Positions 45,892 through 56,575 are shown, counted from the first letter of the stretch. The stretch is DNA of 64,000 nt from Chlorobium sp. (GCA_005862285.1 SZXW01000010.1:310001-374000); one strand, 5' to 3'. Notes: generated from the sequence alone by a model not told the origin. Numbers and translations are program-made.

Positions 45892-46157
45892 ATAAAATAA
45901 AAAAACATAATTCAATTTCAGCGTAAAATAACCTTGTTTTTTTCTGCATTAATAACGTTATTATTGCTATAATACACAAAACCACTACTTCTATTTATCA
46001 ATTTTTTATCGCACGGATTTATCAGAAAACACACGAGTAGTCTTGCACAGTTCTTTTTCACCCGATTTTTTATCCTCCATCTGCCATGTTGAAATTTACT
46101 GACAGAACACCCTGATATTTAGCGATTTACTGACTAGATTACTTATAAACCGATTAT

Positions 46158-47372
46158 ATGCTTATGCCATACAACAAGCTGAACCTGCAGATAACCGAAA
46201 AAAAACACTGGTATAAAGATCATCCGGAAGAGGGATATATAAAACGCCTTAACGTTATAAACGGCTGCATCGTCAATACCTGGATAGAAACGGACCATGA
46301 AATCATACTCAACTCGGTTGACGACGACCTGCTGCTGAAAGTCCTCCAGGAAACAGGACTGGAAATGAAGCCGTTTCATGTTGTCATGGACCTGATGCAT
46401 GTGCGCGAAGTCACCAGCAACTACAAACATTCCATTGCAAACCTGCTTTATAACTGGAAACCTGACCTTCGCACGGTCGGACTCTACAATGTTTACCAGC
46501 CGATAAGAATAGTTGTCGAATCCCTTGCAGCCGTTGTTCCCCAGAGCCTTCTCTTCATTATTGCCGATACCTATGAACAAATTGTCGAAAAGGTGACGTC
46601 GGGACGAAGAGATTTCAATCTGCTTGATAACGGCAGCGAAGAAAACCTTATGAGACAGCGGTTTCTCGAATCCGTTGCCAAACTGACATGGCTTGGTATG
46701 CTCGAAGAACCTGTCCCGGTACCACCCATAGACAATAAATATTATCCGTATTTCAGAGCCGTCGATGAAATCAGGTGTGATCTTATGTCAAAGGAAACTG
46801 ACAAGAAAAAAGAGATCCGGGCTTTAAAAAAAGAGTTCAAAGACCGGATAGGCCATATGAACCTCAAGATGAACGCACAGATGGAACTGAATAAAAAAAC
46901 AACTCAAAACCAGGAAAAAGAAATATGGGAGTTGAAAACCATCATTGCTTCACTTGAATCGGAACTTTCCAGAATTTCCGGAGTGTTCAGGGAAAAAACG
47001 GCCACGCTGCAGAAACTGTCCGATCATATAGTAAATCTCGAAGTTGAAGCCCGCACGAAAAAAAAGATGCTGAACCTCTGTCAAAACCTTATAGAAACTG
47101 AGATCATTGAAAAAAATCTGCAACATGATCTGACAGAACCCGAATCGGCTTTTCTGAACGCACTTCACAGCAATCACCCGAACCTGACACAACGGGAACT
47201 GAAGATCTGCATACTTGTCCGACAGAATCATGACACAGAAGAGATAGGGCGGTCATTCGGAATAACAAAAAGAGGAATGGAAAGCATCAGGTACAGGCTC
47301 CACAAAAAGCTCGGGCTCGAAAAACACCAGTCAATAAAGGCATACCTCTCGAGGTTATCTCTTCCGGTTTGA
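46158..47372 (+). CDS. LuxR-type HTH regulator with coiled coil and unrecognised N-terminal domain
   Basis: A 404-residue protein. Residues about 1-170 form an alpha/beta domain I cannot place with certainty (WIETDHEIILNSVDDDLL; FHVVMDLMHVREVTSNYKHSIANLL; LFIIADTYEQIVEKV), which recalls STAS/SpoIIAA-like folds. A long charged coiled coil spans about 205-325. The C-terminus is a LuxR/GerE DNA-binding domain (LTQRELKICILVRQ...TEEIGRSFGITKRGMESIRYRLHKKLGL, about 340-392). This is a transcription factor plan with a dimerising coil and a sensor or protein-interaction head. It stands alone between long intergenic stretches. An ATG two codons later is equally possible. Confidence 0.8.
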   Translation: MLMPYNKLNLQITEKKHWYKDHPEEGYIKRLNVINGCIVNTWIETDHEIILNSVDDDLLLKVLQETGLEMKPFHVVMDLMHVREVTSNYKHSIANLLYNWKPDLRTVGLYNVYQPIRIVVESLAAVVPQSLLFIIADTYEQIVEKVTSGRRDFNLLDNGSEENLMRQRFLESVAKLTWLGMLEEPVPVPPIDNKYYPYFRAVDEIRCDLMSKETDKKKEIRALKKEFKDRIGHMNLKMNAQMELNKKTTQNQEKEIWELKTIIASLESELSRISGVFREKTATLQKLSDHIVNLEVEARTKKKMLNLCQNLIETEIIEKNLQHDLTEPESAFLNALHSNHPNLTQRELKICILVRQNHDTEEIGRSFGITKRGMESIRYRLHKKLGLEKHQSIKAYLSRLSLPV

Positions 47373-47538
47373 AAATCAGCCTGCTCTCCAGAGTGTTATC
47401 CCTCTCTCCAGCCAGCATCCATCAAAACCTCTGCCGCTTTTCCAGACAAAGATCAGCGGCATCTCGCCCATTTCCTCAACATATCATGATTATGTTATAT
47501 TCCTGTGAGGTATTACCAAGATTTAAACAACAGAAGCC

Positions 47539-48003
47539 ATGCTAGCCAGAATTCAGAGCCTTTATCTTTTTCTCGCCGCACTGTTTGCCATTGCGAGTAT
47601 GTTTTTTCCATTCTGGAGCTTCAGCTCCGGTCAGGTTTTCATCATTTCAGACCTTGCCGCCTCAAAACTTTCGGATGTAACCTATTCAATAGCCTGCTTT
47701 GCAGGAAGCGCTTTTTCACCCCTGACTGCAATTGTTTCCGTCGTTGCGATTTTTCTCTATAAAAACCGGAACCTCCAGAACCAGCTGATCATCGTCGCGA
47801 TTTTTCTTTTCATAGGAGACCTCTTTTCAGGCCTTGCCGCAGCACATTTCATGAACCAGCATTTTCAAAGCACCGGAACAGCCATAACCCATAAACCTGA
47901 AGCCGGGCTTTTCCTGATGCTTCCGGAACCTGTGCTCTTTATTCTGTCAATGAAAGGCGTGAAAAAGGACGAGAAAATCGCCAATGCATACAAGAGGCTG
48001 TAA
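47539..48003 (+). CDS. DUF4293 family membrane protein
   Basis: A 154-residue inner membrane protein with four predicted helices (about 5-25, 52-72, 80-100, 122-140). The start MLARIQSLYLFLAALF is typical of DUF4293, a family of unknown function found mainly in Bacteroidota and Chlorobiota. It ends 2 bases before pdxA, so it probably belongs to the pdxA-ftsE transcript. Confidence 0.85.
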   Translation: MLARIQSLYLFLAALFAIASMFFPFWSFSSGQVFIISDLAASKLSDVTYSIACFAGSAFSPLTAIVSVVAIFLYKNRNLQNQLIIVAIFLFIGDLFSGLAAAHFMNQHFQSTGTAITHKPEAGLFLMLPEPVLFILSMKGVKKDEKIANAYKRL

Positions 48004-48005
48004 CC

Positions 48006-49019
48006 ATGCGTATCGTCTGGTCAATCGGTGATCCTCACGGAATCGGTCCGGAAATCATACTGAAAAGCTTCCTGAAGCTTCGCGATTCAGGCCATACATT
48101 CCTTGTATCGGGTTCGTTTTCGGTTATGGAATACTACCGGAACAAGCTCGGCCTGCCGATAACCCTGACCAGCCTTTCCGATCGTTCATCCATTGACAGT
48201 ACGATCGATACCGATATAGCCGCATTGACGGTACTGAGCATCTGCGAGCCGGAAACGACAGAACCCGGGATCGTATCGCCCGGAGCAGGACATATCGCTA
48301 TGGAATCGGTGAGAGCCGGGGCCGAGCTCTGCGCAACCGGCATATGCCAGGCACTTGTAACCGCGCCGATTCACAAAGAGGCCGTCTCCCTTGCAGGGTA
48401 TGCTGATACAGGCCATACCGGCTTTCTCGGAAAAATGTTCGATGTCGATTCACCCTGCATGATGTTCGCGGACCGCGTTTCGGGGCTCAAGGTCGCTCTC
48501 GCGACAATCCATGAACCTCTGGAAAAAGTACCCGGGCTTCTGAGGGAGATGGACCTTGACGGATTTCTCATGGCTCTCGAGGCTTCGCTGAAGCAGGATT
48601 TCGCACTCGCCCAGCCGCGGATCGCCTTGCTCGGTCTCAATCCCCATGCGTCGGACGGAGGTGTAATGGGACGAGAAGAGCTTGAAATCATAATACCAAG
48701 CATCAACCGTCTGTCTGCAAATTTGCGGGTTGAAGGGCCTTTCGCGTCGGACGGCTTTTTCGGTTCGGGAAAATACCGTAACTACGATATTATTGTAGCG
48801 ATGTACCACGACCAGGGGCTGCTGCCGTTCAAGCTCCTCGCTTTCGATACAGGCGTGAACGTGACGCTGGGGCTGCCCATCGTGCGAACCTCGCCCGATC
48901 ACGGTACAAGCTTCGATATCGCCGGCAAAGGCATCGCTTCGGAAAACAGTTTCATCGAGTCGACGCTGCTCGCCGTTACCATAGCAAAGAACAGACAACA
49001 ATCAAGCCTCCGGACATGA
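48006..49019 (+). CDS. pdxA: 4-hydroxythreonine-4-phosphate dehydrogenase
   Basis: A 337-residue NAD-dependent dehydrogenase of pyridoxal phosphate synthesis (DXP-dependent route). It begins with WSIGDPHGIGPEIILKSF. Metal- and substrate-binding residues are in TAPIHKEAVSLAGYADTGHTGFLG, LLGLNPHASDGG and AMYHDQGLLPFKL. The family end ASENSFIESTLLA is present. Its stop codon overlaps the ftsE start by four bases (ATGA), implying coupled translation. Confidence 0.95.
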   Translation: MRIVWSIGDPHGIGPEIILKSFLKLRDSGHTFLVSGSFSVMEYYRNKLGLPITLTSLSDRSSIDSTIDTDIAALTVLSICEPETTEPGIVSPGAGHIAMESVRAGAELCATGICQALVTAPIHKEAVSLAGYADTGHTGFLGKMFDVDSPCMMFADRVSGLKVALATIHEPLEKVPGLLREMDLDGFLMALEASLKQDFALAQPRIALLGLNPHASDGGVMGREELEIIIPSINRLSANLRVEGPFASDGFFGSGKYRNYDIIVAMYHDQGLLPFKLLAFDTGVNVTLGLPIVRTSPDHGTSFDIAGKGIASENSFIESTLLAVTIAKNRQQSSLRT

Positions 49020-49726
49020 TCTCATTTATCGACGTCGATATAGAACGTGACAAAAAACCGCTTTTCAGCGGTCTGAACCTCACCGTACAGCCCGGTGAAC
49101 TGGTTTATATAGTCGGAAAAAGCGGCAGCGGGAAGACGACCCTTTTCAAGTCGCTCTATATGGATGTCAGGCCGAAAAAAGGGGAGATTCAGATCGCAGG
49201 CTTCAACTCGCGCACCATCAAAAAAAGACAGATTCCGCACCTTCGCAGGAAACTCGGCATCGTCTTCCAGGATTTCCGTCTGCTCGAAGACCGAACGGTG
49301 TACGAAAACCTCGCTTTCGTGCTCATGGTGACCGGCACACCGGAGAAACAGATCAACGCAAAAGTAATGCACGCGCTTGCGAGCGTAGGCCTCGAACAGG
49401 CCGCCCGGCAGATGCCGCACTGCCTTTCAGGAGGCGAACAGCAGCGGGTTACCATCGCGCGGGCCATTGTCCGGGAACCCCTTGTTGTGATCGCCGACGA
49501 ACCGACCGGCAACCTCGATCCCGATACCTCGATCGAGATCCTCGAATACCTGAAGAGGATCAACCAGGAAGGCATTACCGTCATCATCGGAACCCACGAT
49601 TACGAACTGGTGCGGCACTCCCCTTCCAGAACCCTGCAGATCGCGAACCTGAAACTTGTCGAGACAACAATCGAGCCTTCAGCCACCGGCTTCAGACCTG
49701 CGGCAAGCAATCAGCCCGAAGGCTGA
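49016..49726 (+). CDS. ftsE: Cell-division ABC transporter ATP-binding protein FtsE-like
   Basis: A 236-residue ATPase with Walker A GKSGSGKTT (about 39-47), Q-loop FQDFRLLEDRTVYENLAF, signature LSGGEQQRVTIARAIV, Walker B VVIADEPTGNLD and switch histidine in GTHDYELV. The DFRLL text and size are those of FtsE, which with FtsX controls peptidoglycan hydrolases at the septum. No ftsX follows; the next gene is convergent. The C-terminal 20 residues are a Pro/Ala-rich extension. LolD is the main alternative. Confidence 0.82.
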   Translation: MISFIDVDIERDKKPLFSGLNLTVQPGELVYIVGKSGSGKTTLFKSLYMDVRPKKGEIQIAGFNSRTIKKRQIPHLRRKLGIVFQDFRLLEDRTVYENLAFVLMVTGTPEKQINAKVMHALASVGLEQAARQMPHCLSGGEQQRVTIARAIVREPLVVIADEPTGNLDPDTSIEILEYLKRINQEGITVIIGTHDYELVRHSPSRTLQIANLKLVETTIEPSATGFRPAASNQPEG

Positions 49727-49735
49727 TTGGCCTCA

Positions 49736-49776
49736 GGATCAGACCGATCGGACTGATCGGTCTGATCGGTCCGATT
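49736..49776. repeat. 9-bp-period GATCGG repeat, copy 5, forming a hairpin between ftsE and nrdJ
   Basis: Units GATCAGACC, GATCGGACT, GATCGGTCT, GATCGGTCC fill the short gap between two convergent genes. Here the repeat is also a perfect 12-bp inverted repeat (49738-49749 with 49755-49766) with a 5-base loop. It could slow polymerase from both sides, though there is no T-run. Confidence 0.75.
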
Positions 49777-49778
49777 CT

Positions 49779-52700
49779 TCATGAGCACCCGGTGGTCATA
49801 CCGCAATCCTCGCAAACCTTGCAGGTACCGTTCTGTTTGACACGCATCGAGCCGCAGTTTTCGCACTGTTCGCCGGTATAGCCCTGGACCTTTGCCTGGA
49901 AAACCTGGCTTTTGCGGACCCCCGACACTCCCGGCTCGGCATGCTCCACGATTTCAGGTTCAAGTACATCCGCATGGGCGGAAGATCCGTTGGCTTTCAG
50001 CTTCGCTTCGGCATCGGTTTCCGGTACTTCGTCAACTGCTTTCACATGCACGAAATCCTTTCGGCCAAGGTAATCGTAGCCGATCGAACGGAACACGTAA
50101 TCGAGGATAGAGGTAGAATTCTTGATGGCATTGTGGCCCTGTACGGCACCTGCAGGCTCGAACCGCGTAAAGGTGAAGCTGTCCACAAGCTCCTCGAGCG
50201 GCATGCCGTACTGCAGGGCTTTCGAAGCAAGCACGGCGAAGCAGTTCAGAAGGCCCTTGAATGAAGCCCCTTCCTTGTACATATCGATAAAAACCTCGCC
50301 CAGTGTTCCGTCTTCATATTCCCCGGTTCTGAGAAAGACCTTGTGGCCGCCGACATAGGCTTCGCGGATATACCCTTTCCTCCGTTTCGGCAGGTACCTG
50401 CGCTCGGAACGGTGGTAAACGCGTTCGATGATACGCTCCTGCACCTCCTTCGGGCCTTTGGTTTCATCGAGGGTATCCTCGGTGCCGAGCATGATGACCT
50501 CGTCGAGGTCCTGATAGCTCGATATGTTGAGCGGCTGGGAAAGCTTCGAACCGTCGCGGTAGATCGTAATCGCTTTCACCATGTGCTGCCAGGCGGACTG
50601 GTAGACTTCGCCGATCTCTACGGTCGTGGCTGAACCGGGCATGTTGACCGTCTTGGATATAGCTCCTGAAATGAATGGCTGAACCGCGGACATCATGCGG
50701 ACATGGGCCATATGGGTGATGAAACGGACGCCCTTCTTGCCGCATTTGCTGGCACAGTCAAACACGGAGAGGTCACCGAGCCTCAGGTGTGGGGCACCTT
50801 CAATGGTCATGGTACCGCAAACGTAATCGTTAGTCGCTTCGACATCTTCCGCAGATGCGCCGAGCGCCTGCAGCATATCGAAATCCGGATCGTTAAGCTG
50901 CTTGTCGGTTAATCCGAGCGAAGCGCAGAACTCCTCGCCGAGAATCCATTTATTGAATGCAAAACGGATATCGAAGACCGTTTCGAGCTGCCCTTCGATA
51001 AGCTCGATCTTGTCGTCGGTGAATTTTCTCGCCTTCAGCCACTGGCGGTTGATCGTGGGGGAACCGGCAAGCGTGCCGTGGCCTTTGCAGTAATGTTCGA
51101 TGTCGTCGATCTGTGATGCCGTGTAACCGAGCCTTTCAAGCGCCTTGTGCACCGACTGGTTCACGATTTTGAAATAACCGCCGCCTGCGAGCTTCTTGAA
51201 CTTCACGATGGCAAACTCGGGTTCGATGCCGGTGGTATCGCAATCCATGACAAGACCGATCGTGCCGGTCGGAGCGATAACGCTGACCTGTGCATTGCGG
51301 TACCCATGCTGCTCTCCCAGTTGTAGCGCTTCGTCCCATACTTTTCCGGCCGCATCGAAAAGTTCCTTCGGGCAATATTCCGAGTCGATGCCGCGCGGTC
51401 TGACGGTAAGCCCTTCATACTCCTCTTCGGACATGTTATGCGCCGCCCTGCGGTGGTTGCGGATCACTCGCAGCATATCGCCGGAGTTGGCCCTGAAACC
51501 GGAAAAAGTCCCGAGATCGCGGGCCATCTCGGCCGAGGTCACATAAGCCTGACCGGTCATGATGGCCGATATCGCGCCGGCAATCGAAAGGGCTTTCGGA
51601 GAATCGTAAGGGATGCCGAGCACCATGAGGACCGTGCCGAGATTGGCGAAACCAAGGCCAAGGGTCCTGAACTCGTAGCTCAGCCGGGCAATCTCGCTCG
51701 ACGGGAAATGAGCCATGAGCACCGAGATCTCGAGCACAACCGTCCAGAGGCTCGAAGCGTGACGCAATTCGCTGACCTTCAACCGGCCTGTCTCCTCGTC
51801 GATGAAATGGATCAGGTTGAGGCTTGCAAGGTTGCAGGCGGTATCGTCGAGGAACATGTATTCCGAACAGGGATTGCTCGCGTTGATGCGCCCGCTTTTC
51901 GGACAGGTATGCCATTCATTGATGGTGCTGTCGAACTGCAGGCCCGGATCGGCGCACTTCCATGCGCTCATGACGATTTTCTCCCAGAGATCGCGGGCAC
52001 GGACAGCCTTTGCAGGCTTGCCGGTAATACGCTCCCTGAGCTGCCATATATCGTCGTTTTCAACGGCCTTCATGAACTCGTTCGTGACCCTGACGGTATT
52101 GTTGGAGTTCTGTCCGCCGACAGTCTGATAGGCATCCGATTCATAATTCGAGCTGTGCTCTTCAAAATCGAGGCTGGTATACCCCTGTTCGACCAGGGCA
52201 AGCACACGGACGATATAGCTCATCGGAACAGCCCTGCTGAGCGCATTCTGTATCAGCTGCTGCAGTTTCGGGTTCTGCTTGTAGTCGGTACCGTTCGTCA
52301 CCGCTTCCTCCATGATGGCCTGCAGGAATCGAGAACAGATCCTCGATCCGGCAACCAGTGAAGCTACCTTGTCCTCCTCCCTCGCTTTCCACTCGATGAA
52401 CTTTTCAACATCGGGATGGTCGATATCGACAATAACCATCTTTGCCGCACGGCGGGTTGTGCCCCCCGATTTGATTGCCCCGGCCGCCGAGTCGAATATT
52501 TTCAGGAAACTCATCAGTCCTGATGAACTGCCGCCGCCGCTGAGTTTCTCCCCCGACGAACGGAGATTGGAATAGTTGGTGCCCGAACCGCTGCCGAACT
52601 TGAAAACCCTCGCTTCGCGTATCGCAAGGTCGAAGATACCGCCTTCGTTGACAAGATCGTCCTTGATGGACTGGATGAAGCAGGCATGCGCCTGCGGCCT

Positions 52701-53228
52701 GCTGTATGCGTCTTCCGATTCCCTCACCTCTTCGGTTGCCGGATCGACATGGTAATGGCCCTGTGCCGGACCGGTAATACCGTATGCGTAATTGAGGCCG
52801 GTATTGAACCATTGCGGCGAGTTCGGAGCGCCCATCTGCCTGAGAATCATGAATGCAACTTCGTCATAAAAAGCCTGGGCATCATCGGGTGTGTCGAAAT
52901 AGTTGTGCTTTTCACCCCATGCCTTCCAGCATCCTGCAAGACGGTGAACCACTTCTTTTATCGAATGTTCACTTCCGGTTACCGGACGCCCGTCGCTGTC
53001 GAGAATAATTTTTCCCTTCCTGTTTCGCTGCGGCACACCGGTCTTGCGGAAATATTTCTGGGCGAGTATGTCGGCAGCAACCTGAGACCACTGTTTCGGC
53101 ACTTCAATATCGGTCATTTCAAAGACCTTCGAGCCATCAGGATTGCGAAGCACCGAACTCCTTGTGGTGTATTCAAACCGGTCGTAGACATTCTCACCGG
53201 GAGAGGTGAACAAGCGGGAAATTTTCAT
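49779..53228 (-). CDS. nrdJ: Adenosylcobalamin-dependent ribonucleotide reductase (class II)
   Basis: A 1149-residue single-chain reductase making deoxyribonucleotides with vitamin B12 coenzyme. It has the radical-enzyme core with NPCSEYMFLDDTACNLASLNLI-type active-site text (split here as NPCSEY and ACNLASLN), the substrate loop SVIAPTGTIGLVMDCDTTG, and the N-terminal FNTGLNYAYG region. The C-terminus is a zinc-ribbon with redox cysteines (CENCGSMRVKQNGTCKVCEDCG, shortened: CENCG...CEDCG, ending GCS). No ATP-cone is evident. The long form with zinc tail is the TIGR02504 type. It lies on its own behind a 630-base intergenic region. Confidence 0.95.
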   Translation of the reverse strand: MKISRLFTSPGENVYDRFEYTTRSSVLRNPDGSKVFEMTDIEVPKQWSQVAADILAQKYFRKTGVPQRNRKGKIILDSDGRPVTGSEHSIKEVVHRLAGCWKAWGEKHNYFDTPDDAQAFYDEVAFMILRQMGAPNSPQWFNTGLNYAYGITGPAQGHYHVDPATEEVRESEDAYSRPQAHACFIQSIKDDLVNEGGIFDLAIREARVFKFGSGSGTNYSNLRSSGEKLSGGGSSSGLMSFLKIFDSAAGAIKSGGTTRRAAKMVIVDIDHPDVEKFIEWKAREEDKVASLVAGSRICSRFLQAIMEEAVTNGTDYKQNPKLQQLIQNALSRAVPMSYIVRVLALVEQGYTSLDFEEHSSNYESDAYQTVGGQNSNNTVRVTNEFMKAVENDDIWQLRERITGKPAKAVRARDLWEKIVMSAWKCADPGLQFDSTINEWHTCPKSGRINASNPCSEYMFLDDTACNLASLNLIHFIDEETGRLKVSELRHASSLWTVVLEISVLMAHFPSSEIARLSYEFRTLGLGFANLGTVLMVLGIPYDSPKALSIAGAISAIMTGQAYVTSAEMARDLGTFSGFRANSGDMLRVIRNHRRAAHNMSEEEYEGLTVRPRGIDSEYCPKELFDAAGKVWDEALQLGEQHGYRNAQVSVIAPTGTIGLVMDCDTTGIEPEFAIVKFKKLAGGGYFKIVNQSVHKALERLGYTASQIDDIEHYCKGHGTLAGSPTINRQWLKARKFTDDKIELIEGQLETVFDIRFAFNKWILGEEFCASLGLTDKQLNDPDFDMLQALGASAEDVEATNDYVCGTMTIEGAPHLRLGDLSVFDCASKCGKKGVRFITHMAHVRMMSAVQPFISGAISKTVNMPGSATTVEIGEVYQSAWQHMVKAITIYRDGSKLSQPLNISSYQDLDEVIMLGTEDTLDETKGPKEVQERIIERVYHRSERRYLPKRRKGYIREAYVGGHKVFLRTGEYEDGTLGEVFIDMYKEGASFKGLLNCFAVLASKALQYGMPLEELVDSFTFTRFEPAGAVQGHNAIKNSTSILDYVFRSIGYDYLGRKDFVHVKAVDEVPETDAEAKLKANGSSAHADVLEPEIVEHAEPGVSGVRKSQVFQAKVQGYTGEQCENCGSMRVKQNGTCKVCEDCGMTTGCS

Positions 53229-53860
53229 AAAGATTTTTATGGATCAGATTAGGAGTGGGACAAGTAATCTATTGTAAAATAATCACTTGCCTTTACAGGC
53301 AAAACAAAGCCCACTTTGATTCCGGGCTTTTTGGAAGATAAATTTATTTATCGAAATTTACAGCGACGACAAGATTTCATGCGAACTCTTCAAGTGAAGA
53401 TAACATTAAACAAATTCATCGACAGCTGTCCGGACAGTCTGGTGCAAAAGCTATGAGACCAAAAAACAAGCCGTTAAGAAATATCGGTTATCCGGTGTTG
53501 TTCATGCATGAAAAAACACATACACAAACGGAATCAGGCAGCGGCGCCTGACCCGCAATTTCCATCAACAGCAACCGGTGTCAGATTGAAAAAAGAAAAA
53601 AACGCTTTCTGCGATGTTCATCATTTTTTGCGGCGGTGACCGATAACCCTCCTATGAGTAAAGAAAGCAAGCGAAAACGGCATCATGGTTTAATTATTTC
53701 GGCCTGCATGTATTTTATAAGGCTGGCTGTTTTGGTTTTAAAAAACCGGGATGATATTTTTATTTTTCTTGCCCGCTTCTACACGGCAAGTGTTTTTTTT
53801 CCTGCCTTATTATCTTGAAGAATTTTCGTTTCAATCATATACAATCCCGGGAGATTTTTT
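53229..53860. other. Divergent intergenic region between nrdJ and acnB
   Basis: 632 bases. Near nrdJ there are two small hairpins (TTGCC...GGCAA at 53288-53303 and AAAGCCC...GGGCTTT at 53306-53330). TCAGGC...GCCTGA forms another near 53536. A 54-codon frame from 53654 with a hydrophobic stretch is too weak to call. I see no B12-box, so no standard cobalamin riboswitch, and no clear NrdR boxes. Near acnB, CCCGGGAGA precedes the ATG as a strong ribosome site. Confidence 0.4.
53306..53332. terminator. Terminator-like hairpin in the nrdJ leader
   Basis: AAAGCCC (53306-53312) and GGGCTTT (53324-53330), 11-base loop, followed by TT on the plus strand and TGTTTTG on the minus strand. It lies about 80 bases before the nrdJ start codon and could be a leader attenuator or end an antisense transcript. 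Confidence 0.35.
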
Positions 53861-56431
53861 ATGAGTCTTGTTGACCAATATCGTGCGCATACCGAAGAAC
53901 GGGCAAAACTCGGCATTCCGCCGTTACCTTTGAGCGCCGAACAGGCCCGCATGCTTAACAACCTTCTGCAGCAGGAACCGGTGCAGGACAAGGAGTACCT
54001 GCTCGAGTTATTCTGCCAGCATATCAGTCCCGGTGTCGATGATGCCGCTTTTGAAAAAGCCGCATTTCTCGATGGTATTGTCAAAGGGGACATGACCTGC
54101 AGTGTGATCGGTAAAGTTGAAGCCGTAAGGATTCTCGGCACGATGCTCGGCGGCTACAATGTCAAACCGCTTGTCGACGCTCTGGACAGCAATGACCCGG
54201 AAGTTGCGGCAGAAGCGGCATCGATGCTGAAAAAGACGATGCTTGTCTATGATCTGTTCGATGTGGTCGTGGAACTTGCAAAATCGAACCCTTATGCTGA
54301 AGAGGTGCTGAAATCATGGGCCGAGGCCGAATGGTTCCTGTCAAAACCCGTGCTTCCGGAGAAAATGACACTGACGGTTTTCAAGATACCGGGAGAAACC
54401 AATACCGATGATCTTTCACCTGCAAGCGAAGCTTTTACCCGGAGCGACATTCCTCTTCATGCCCGCTGCATGCTTGGCGCCAAAATGAACGATCCTATAG
54501 GCACGATCGCTTCATTGAAGGAAAAAGGAAATCCGCTCGTTTACGTCGGAGACGTTGTCGGCACCGGTTCCAGCAGGAAATCCGGTATCAATTCCGTTCA
54601 GTGGCACCTCGGCAGAGATATTCCTGCAGTGCCCAACAAGCGCACCGGAGGGGTGGTGATCGGCGGTATTGTCGCTCCCATTTTTTTCAATACAGCTGAG
54701 GATTCGGGTGCATTACCGATTCAGGCCGACGTCAATGCAATGGAAACAGGCGATGTAATCGATCTTTATCCGTATGAAGGGAAGATAGAAAAGAATGGAG
54801 AGGTCATTTCCCGTTTTGAGCTCTCTCCCAACACGATTTCAGACGAGGTCAGGGCCGGAGGACGTATCGCGCTGATCATAGGCAGAAACCTCACCAGAAA
54901 AGCGAGAAAAGCGCTCGGACTTGGCGAAGATACGATTTTCCAGCGTCCGGACCAGCCCGCAGACAGCGGAAAAGGCTATACGCTTGCACAGAAAATGATC
55001 GGCAGGGCCTGCGGTCTCCCGGGAGTTCGTCCCGGCATGTATGTCGAACCGGAAACGCTGACTGTCGGTTCCCAGGATACAACAGGTCCGATGACCCGGG
55101 ATGAAGTGAAGGAACTTGCCGCACTGAGCTTCAGTGCCGACCTTTTCATGCAGAGCTACTGCCATACTTCAGCTTATCCGAAGCCGTCCGACGTAAAAAT
55201 GCACAGGAGCCTGCCCTACTTCATCATGAGCAGGGGAGGTGTTTCGCTGAAACCGGGTGACGGCGTCATTCATACCTGGCTCAACCGGATGGTGCTGCCC
55301 GATACGCTCGGAACAGGCGGAGACTCTCATACACGTTTCCCGATCGGCGTATCTTTCCCCGGCGGCTCAGGCCTTGTTGCTTTTGCCGGCGTTACGGGCA
55401 CCATGCCGCTCAATGTACCGGAGTCGGTGCTTGTGCGCTTCACCGGTACAATCCAGCCGGGTATTACGCTTCGTGATCTTGTCAATGCAATTCCGTATGT
55501 CGCAATTAAAAAGGGATTGCTGACCGTCGAGAAAAAAGGGAAGAAAAATATTTTTGCAGGCCGTATTCTCGAAATCGAGGGGCTTCCGGATATCAAGGTC
55601 GAGCAGGCATACGAGCTCAGCGACGCCTCCGCGGAAAGAAGCGCTGCAGCATGTACGGTAAGGCTCAATAAAGAACCGGTGATAGAATACCTCAGTTCGA
55701 ACATTTCCCTGCTTGAACAGCTGATCGAGGAAGGCTACGGTGACGCCGATACACTGCGCCGCAGAATCGGCAAGATGAAAGAGTGGCTCGAAAAGCCTGT
55801 GCTTCTTGAACCGGATTCCGATGCGGAGTATGCTTCGGTCATCGAGATCGACATGAACCGGATTACCGAACCGATCCTTGCCTGTCCGAATGACCCGGAC
55901 GATGTCATGACACTTGGAGAAGTACTTCATGACTCGAAAAGGCCGAAGGTCATCAATGAGGTCTTTGTCGGCAGCTGCATGACCAATATCGGCCATTTCA
56001 GGGCGCTCGGCGAAATTCTCAGGGACAAGGGAGTCGCCGCTGCAAGGCTCTGGATCGTGCCTCCCACAAAGATGGATTCCAACAAGCTCATGGAAGAGGG
56101 GTACTATTCGGTATTCGGTGCAGCCGGTGCACGTATAGAGAGCCCGGGATGTTCATTGTGCATGGGCAACCAGGCAAGGGTTGCCGACAATGCCGTTGTG
56201 TTCTCAACCAGCACAAGGAACTTCGACAACCGAATGGGTAACGGAGCCCAGGTTTACCTTGGTTCGGCCGAACTTGCTTCTGTTTGCGCCCTGCTTGGCC
56301 ATCTTCCTGACAAGGACGAATATCTGCAGATTATCTCAAAAACACTTTCAGGAGGCAAAGAAGGCGAGATTTACCGTTACCTGAACTTCCATAAGCTTGC
56401 AAAAAAGGAGCTTGAAGTGTTAATGGATTAA
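53861..56431 (+). CDS. acnB: Aconitate hydratase B
   Basis: An 856-residue aconitase of the AcnB type: an N-terminal HEAT-like helical domain (about 1-160), then the swivel domain before the core (about 165-380; [13 protein letters not shown]). The three iron-sulfur core domains follow, with cysteines in [11 protein letters not shown] and GCSLCMGNQ and the substrate loop [13 protein letters not shown]. It interconverts citrate and isocitrate and probably serves the reductive TCA cycle by which green sulfur bacteria fix CO2. The start has GGGAGA nine bases before the ATG. Confidence 0.95.
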   Translation: MSLVDQYRAHTEERAKLGIPPLPLSAEQARMLNNLLQQEPVQDKEYLLELFCQHISPGVDDAAFEKAAFLDGIVKGDMTCSVIGKVEAVRILGTMLGGYNVKPLVDALDSNDPEVAAEAASMLKKTMLVYDLFDVVVELAKSNPYAEEVLKSWAEAEWFLSKPVLPEKMTLTVFKIPGETNTDDLSPASEAFTRSDIPLHARCMLGAKMNDPIGTIASLKEKGNPLVYVGDVVGTGSSRKSGINSVQWHLGRDIPAVPNKRTGGVVIGGIVAPIFFNTAEDSGALPIQADVNAMETGDVIDLYPYEGKIEKNGEVISRFELSPNTISDEVRAGGRIALIIGRNLTRKARKALGLGEDTIFQRPDQPADSGKGYTLAQKMIGRACGLPGVRPGMYVEPETLTVGSQDTTGPMTRDEVKELAALSFSADLFMQSYCHTSAYPKPSDVKMHRSLPYFIMSRGGVSLKPGDGVIHTWLNRMVLPDTLGTGGDSHTRFPIGVSFPGGSGLVAFAGVTGTMPLNVPESVLVRFTGTIQPGITLRDLVNAIPYVAIKKGLLTVEKKGKKNIFAGRILEIEGLPDIKVEQAYELSDASAERSAAACTVRLNKEPVIEYLSSNISLLEQLIEEGYGDADTLRRRIGKMKEWLEKPVLLEPDSDAEYASVIEIDMNRITEPILACPNDPDDVMTLGEVLHDSKRPKVINEVFVGSCMTNIGHFRALGEILRDKGVAAARLWIVPPTKMDSNKLMEEGYYSVFGAAGARIESPGCSLCMGNQARVADNAVVFSTSTRNFDNRMGNGAQVYLGSAELASVCALLGHLPDKDEYLQIISKTLSGGKEGEIYRYLNFHKLAKKELEVLMD

Positions 56432-56575
56432 AAAAATATTTTTTATGGCGAGGTACGGAAATATTTTGCATATTCTCTCCATACAGTGATGTTTTTGAAA
56501 ACTCGCTGTTTTTTTATAATATTGGAAAGCTGAAGAAGCTGTCAATTATCAAACAACAAAAACAATACTCCAGCA

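Noticed and set aside
51438-52361. 307-codon plus-strand frame
   Set aside because: Antisense to nrdJ; composition of a shadow frame.
53654-53818. 54-codon frame with a hydrophobic stretch before acnB
   Set aside because: Start and composition are weak, it lies in an AT-rich promoter region, and nothing supports translation.
53229-53860. Cobalamin riboswitch before nrdJ
   Set aside because: I looked on the minus strand for the B12-box and the GGGAA/CCGGTG core and found neither in the right arrangement.
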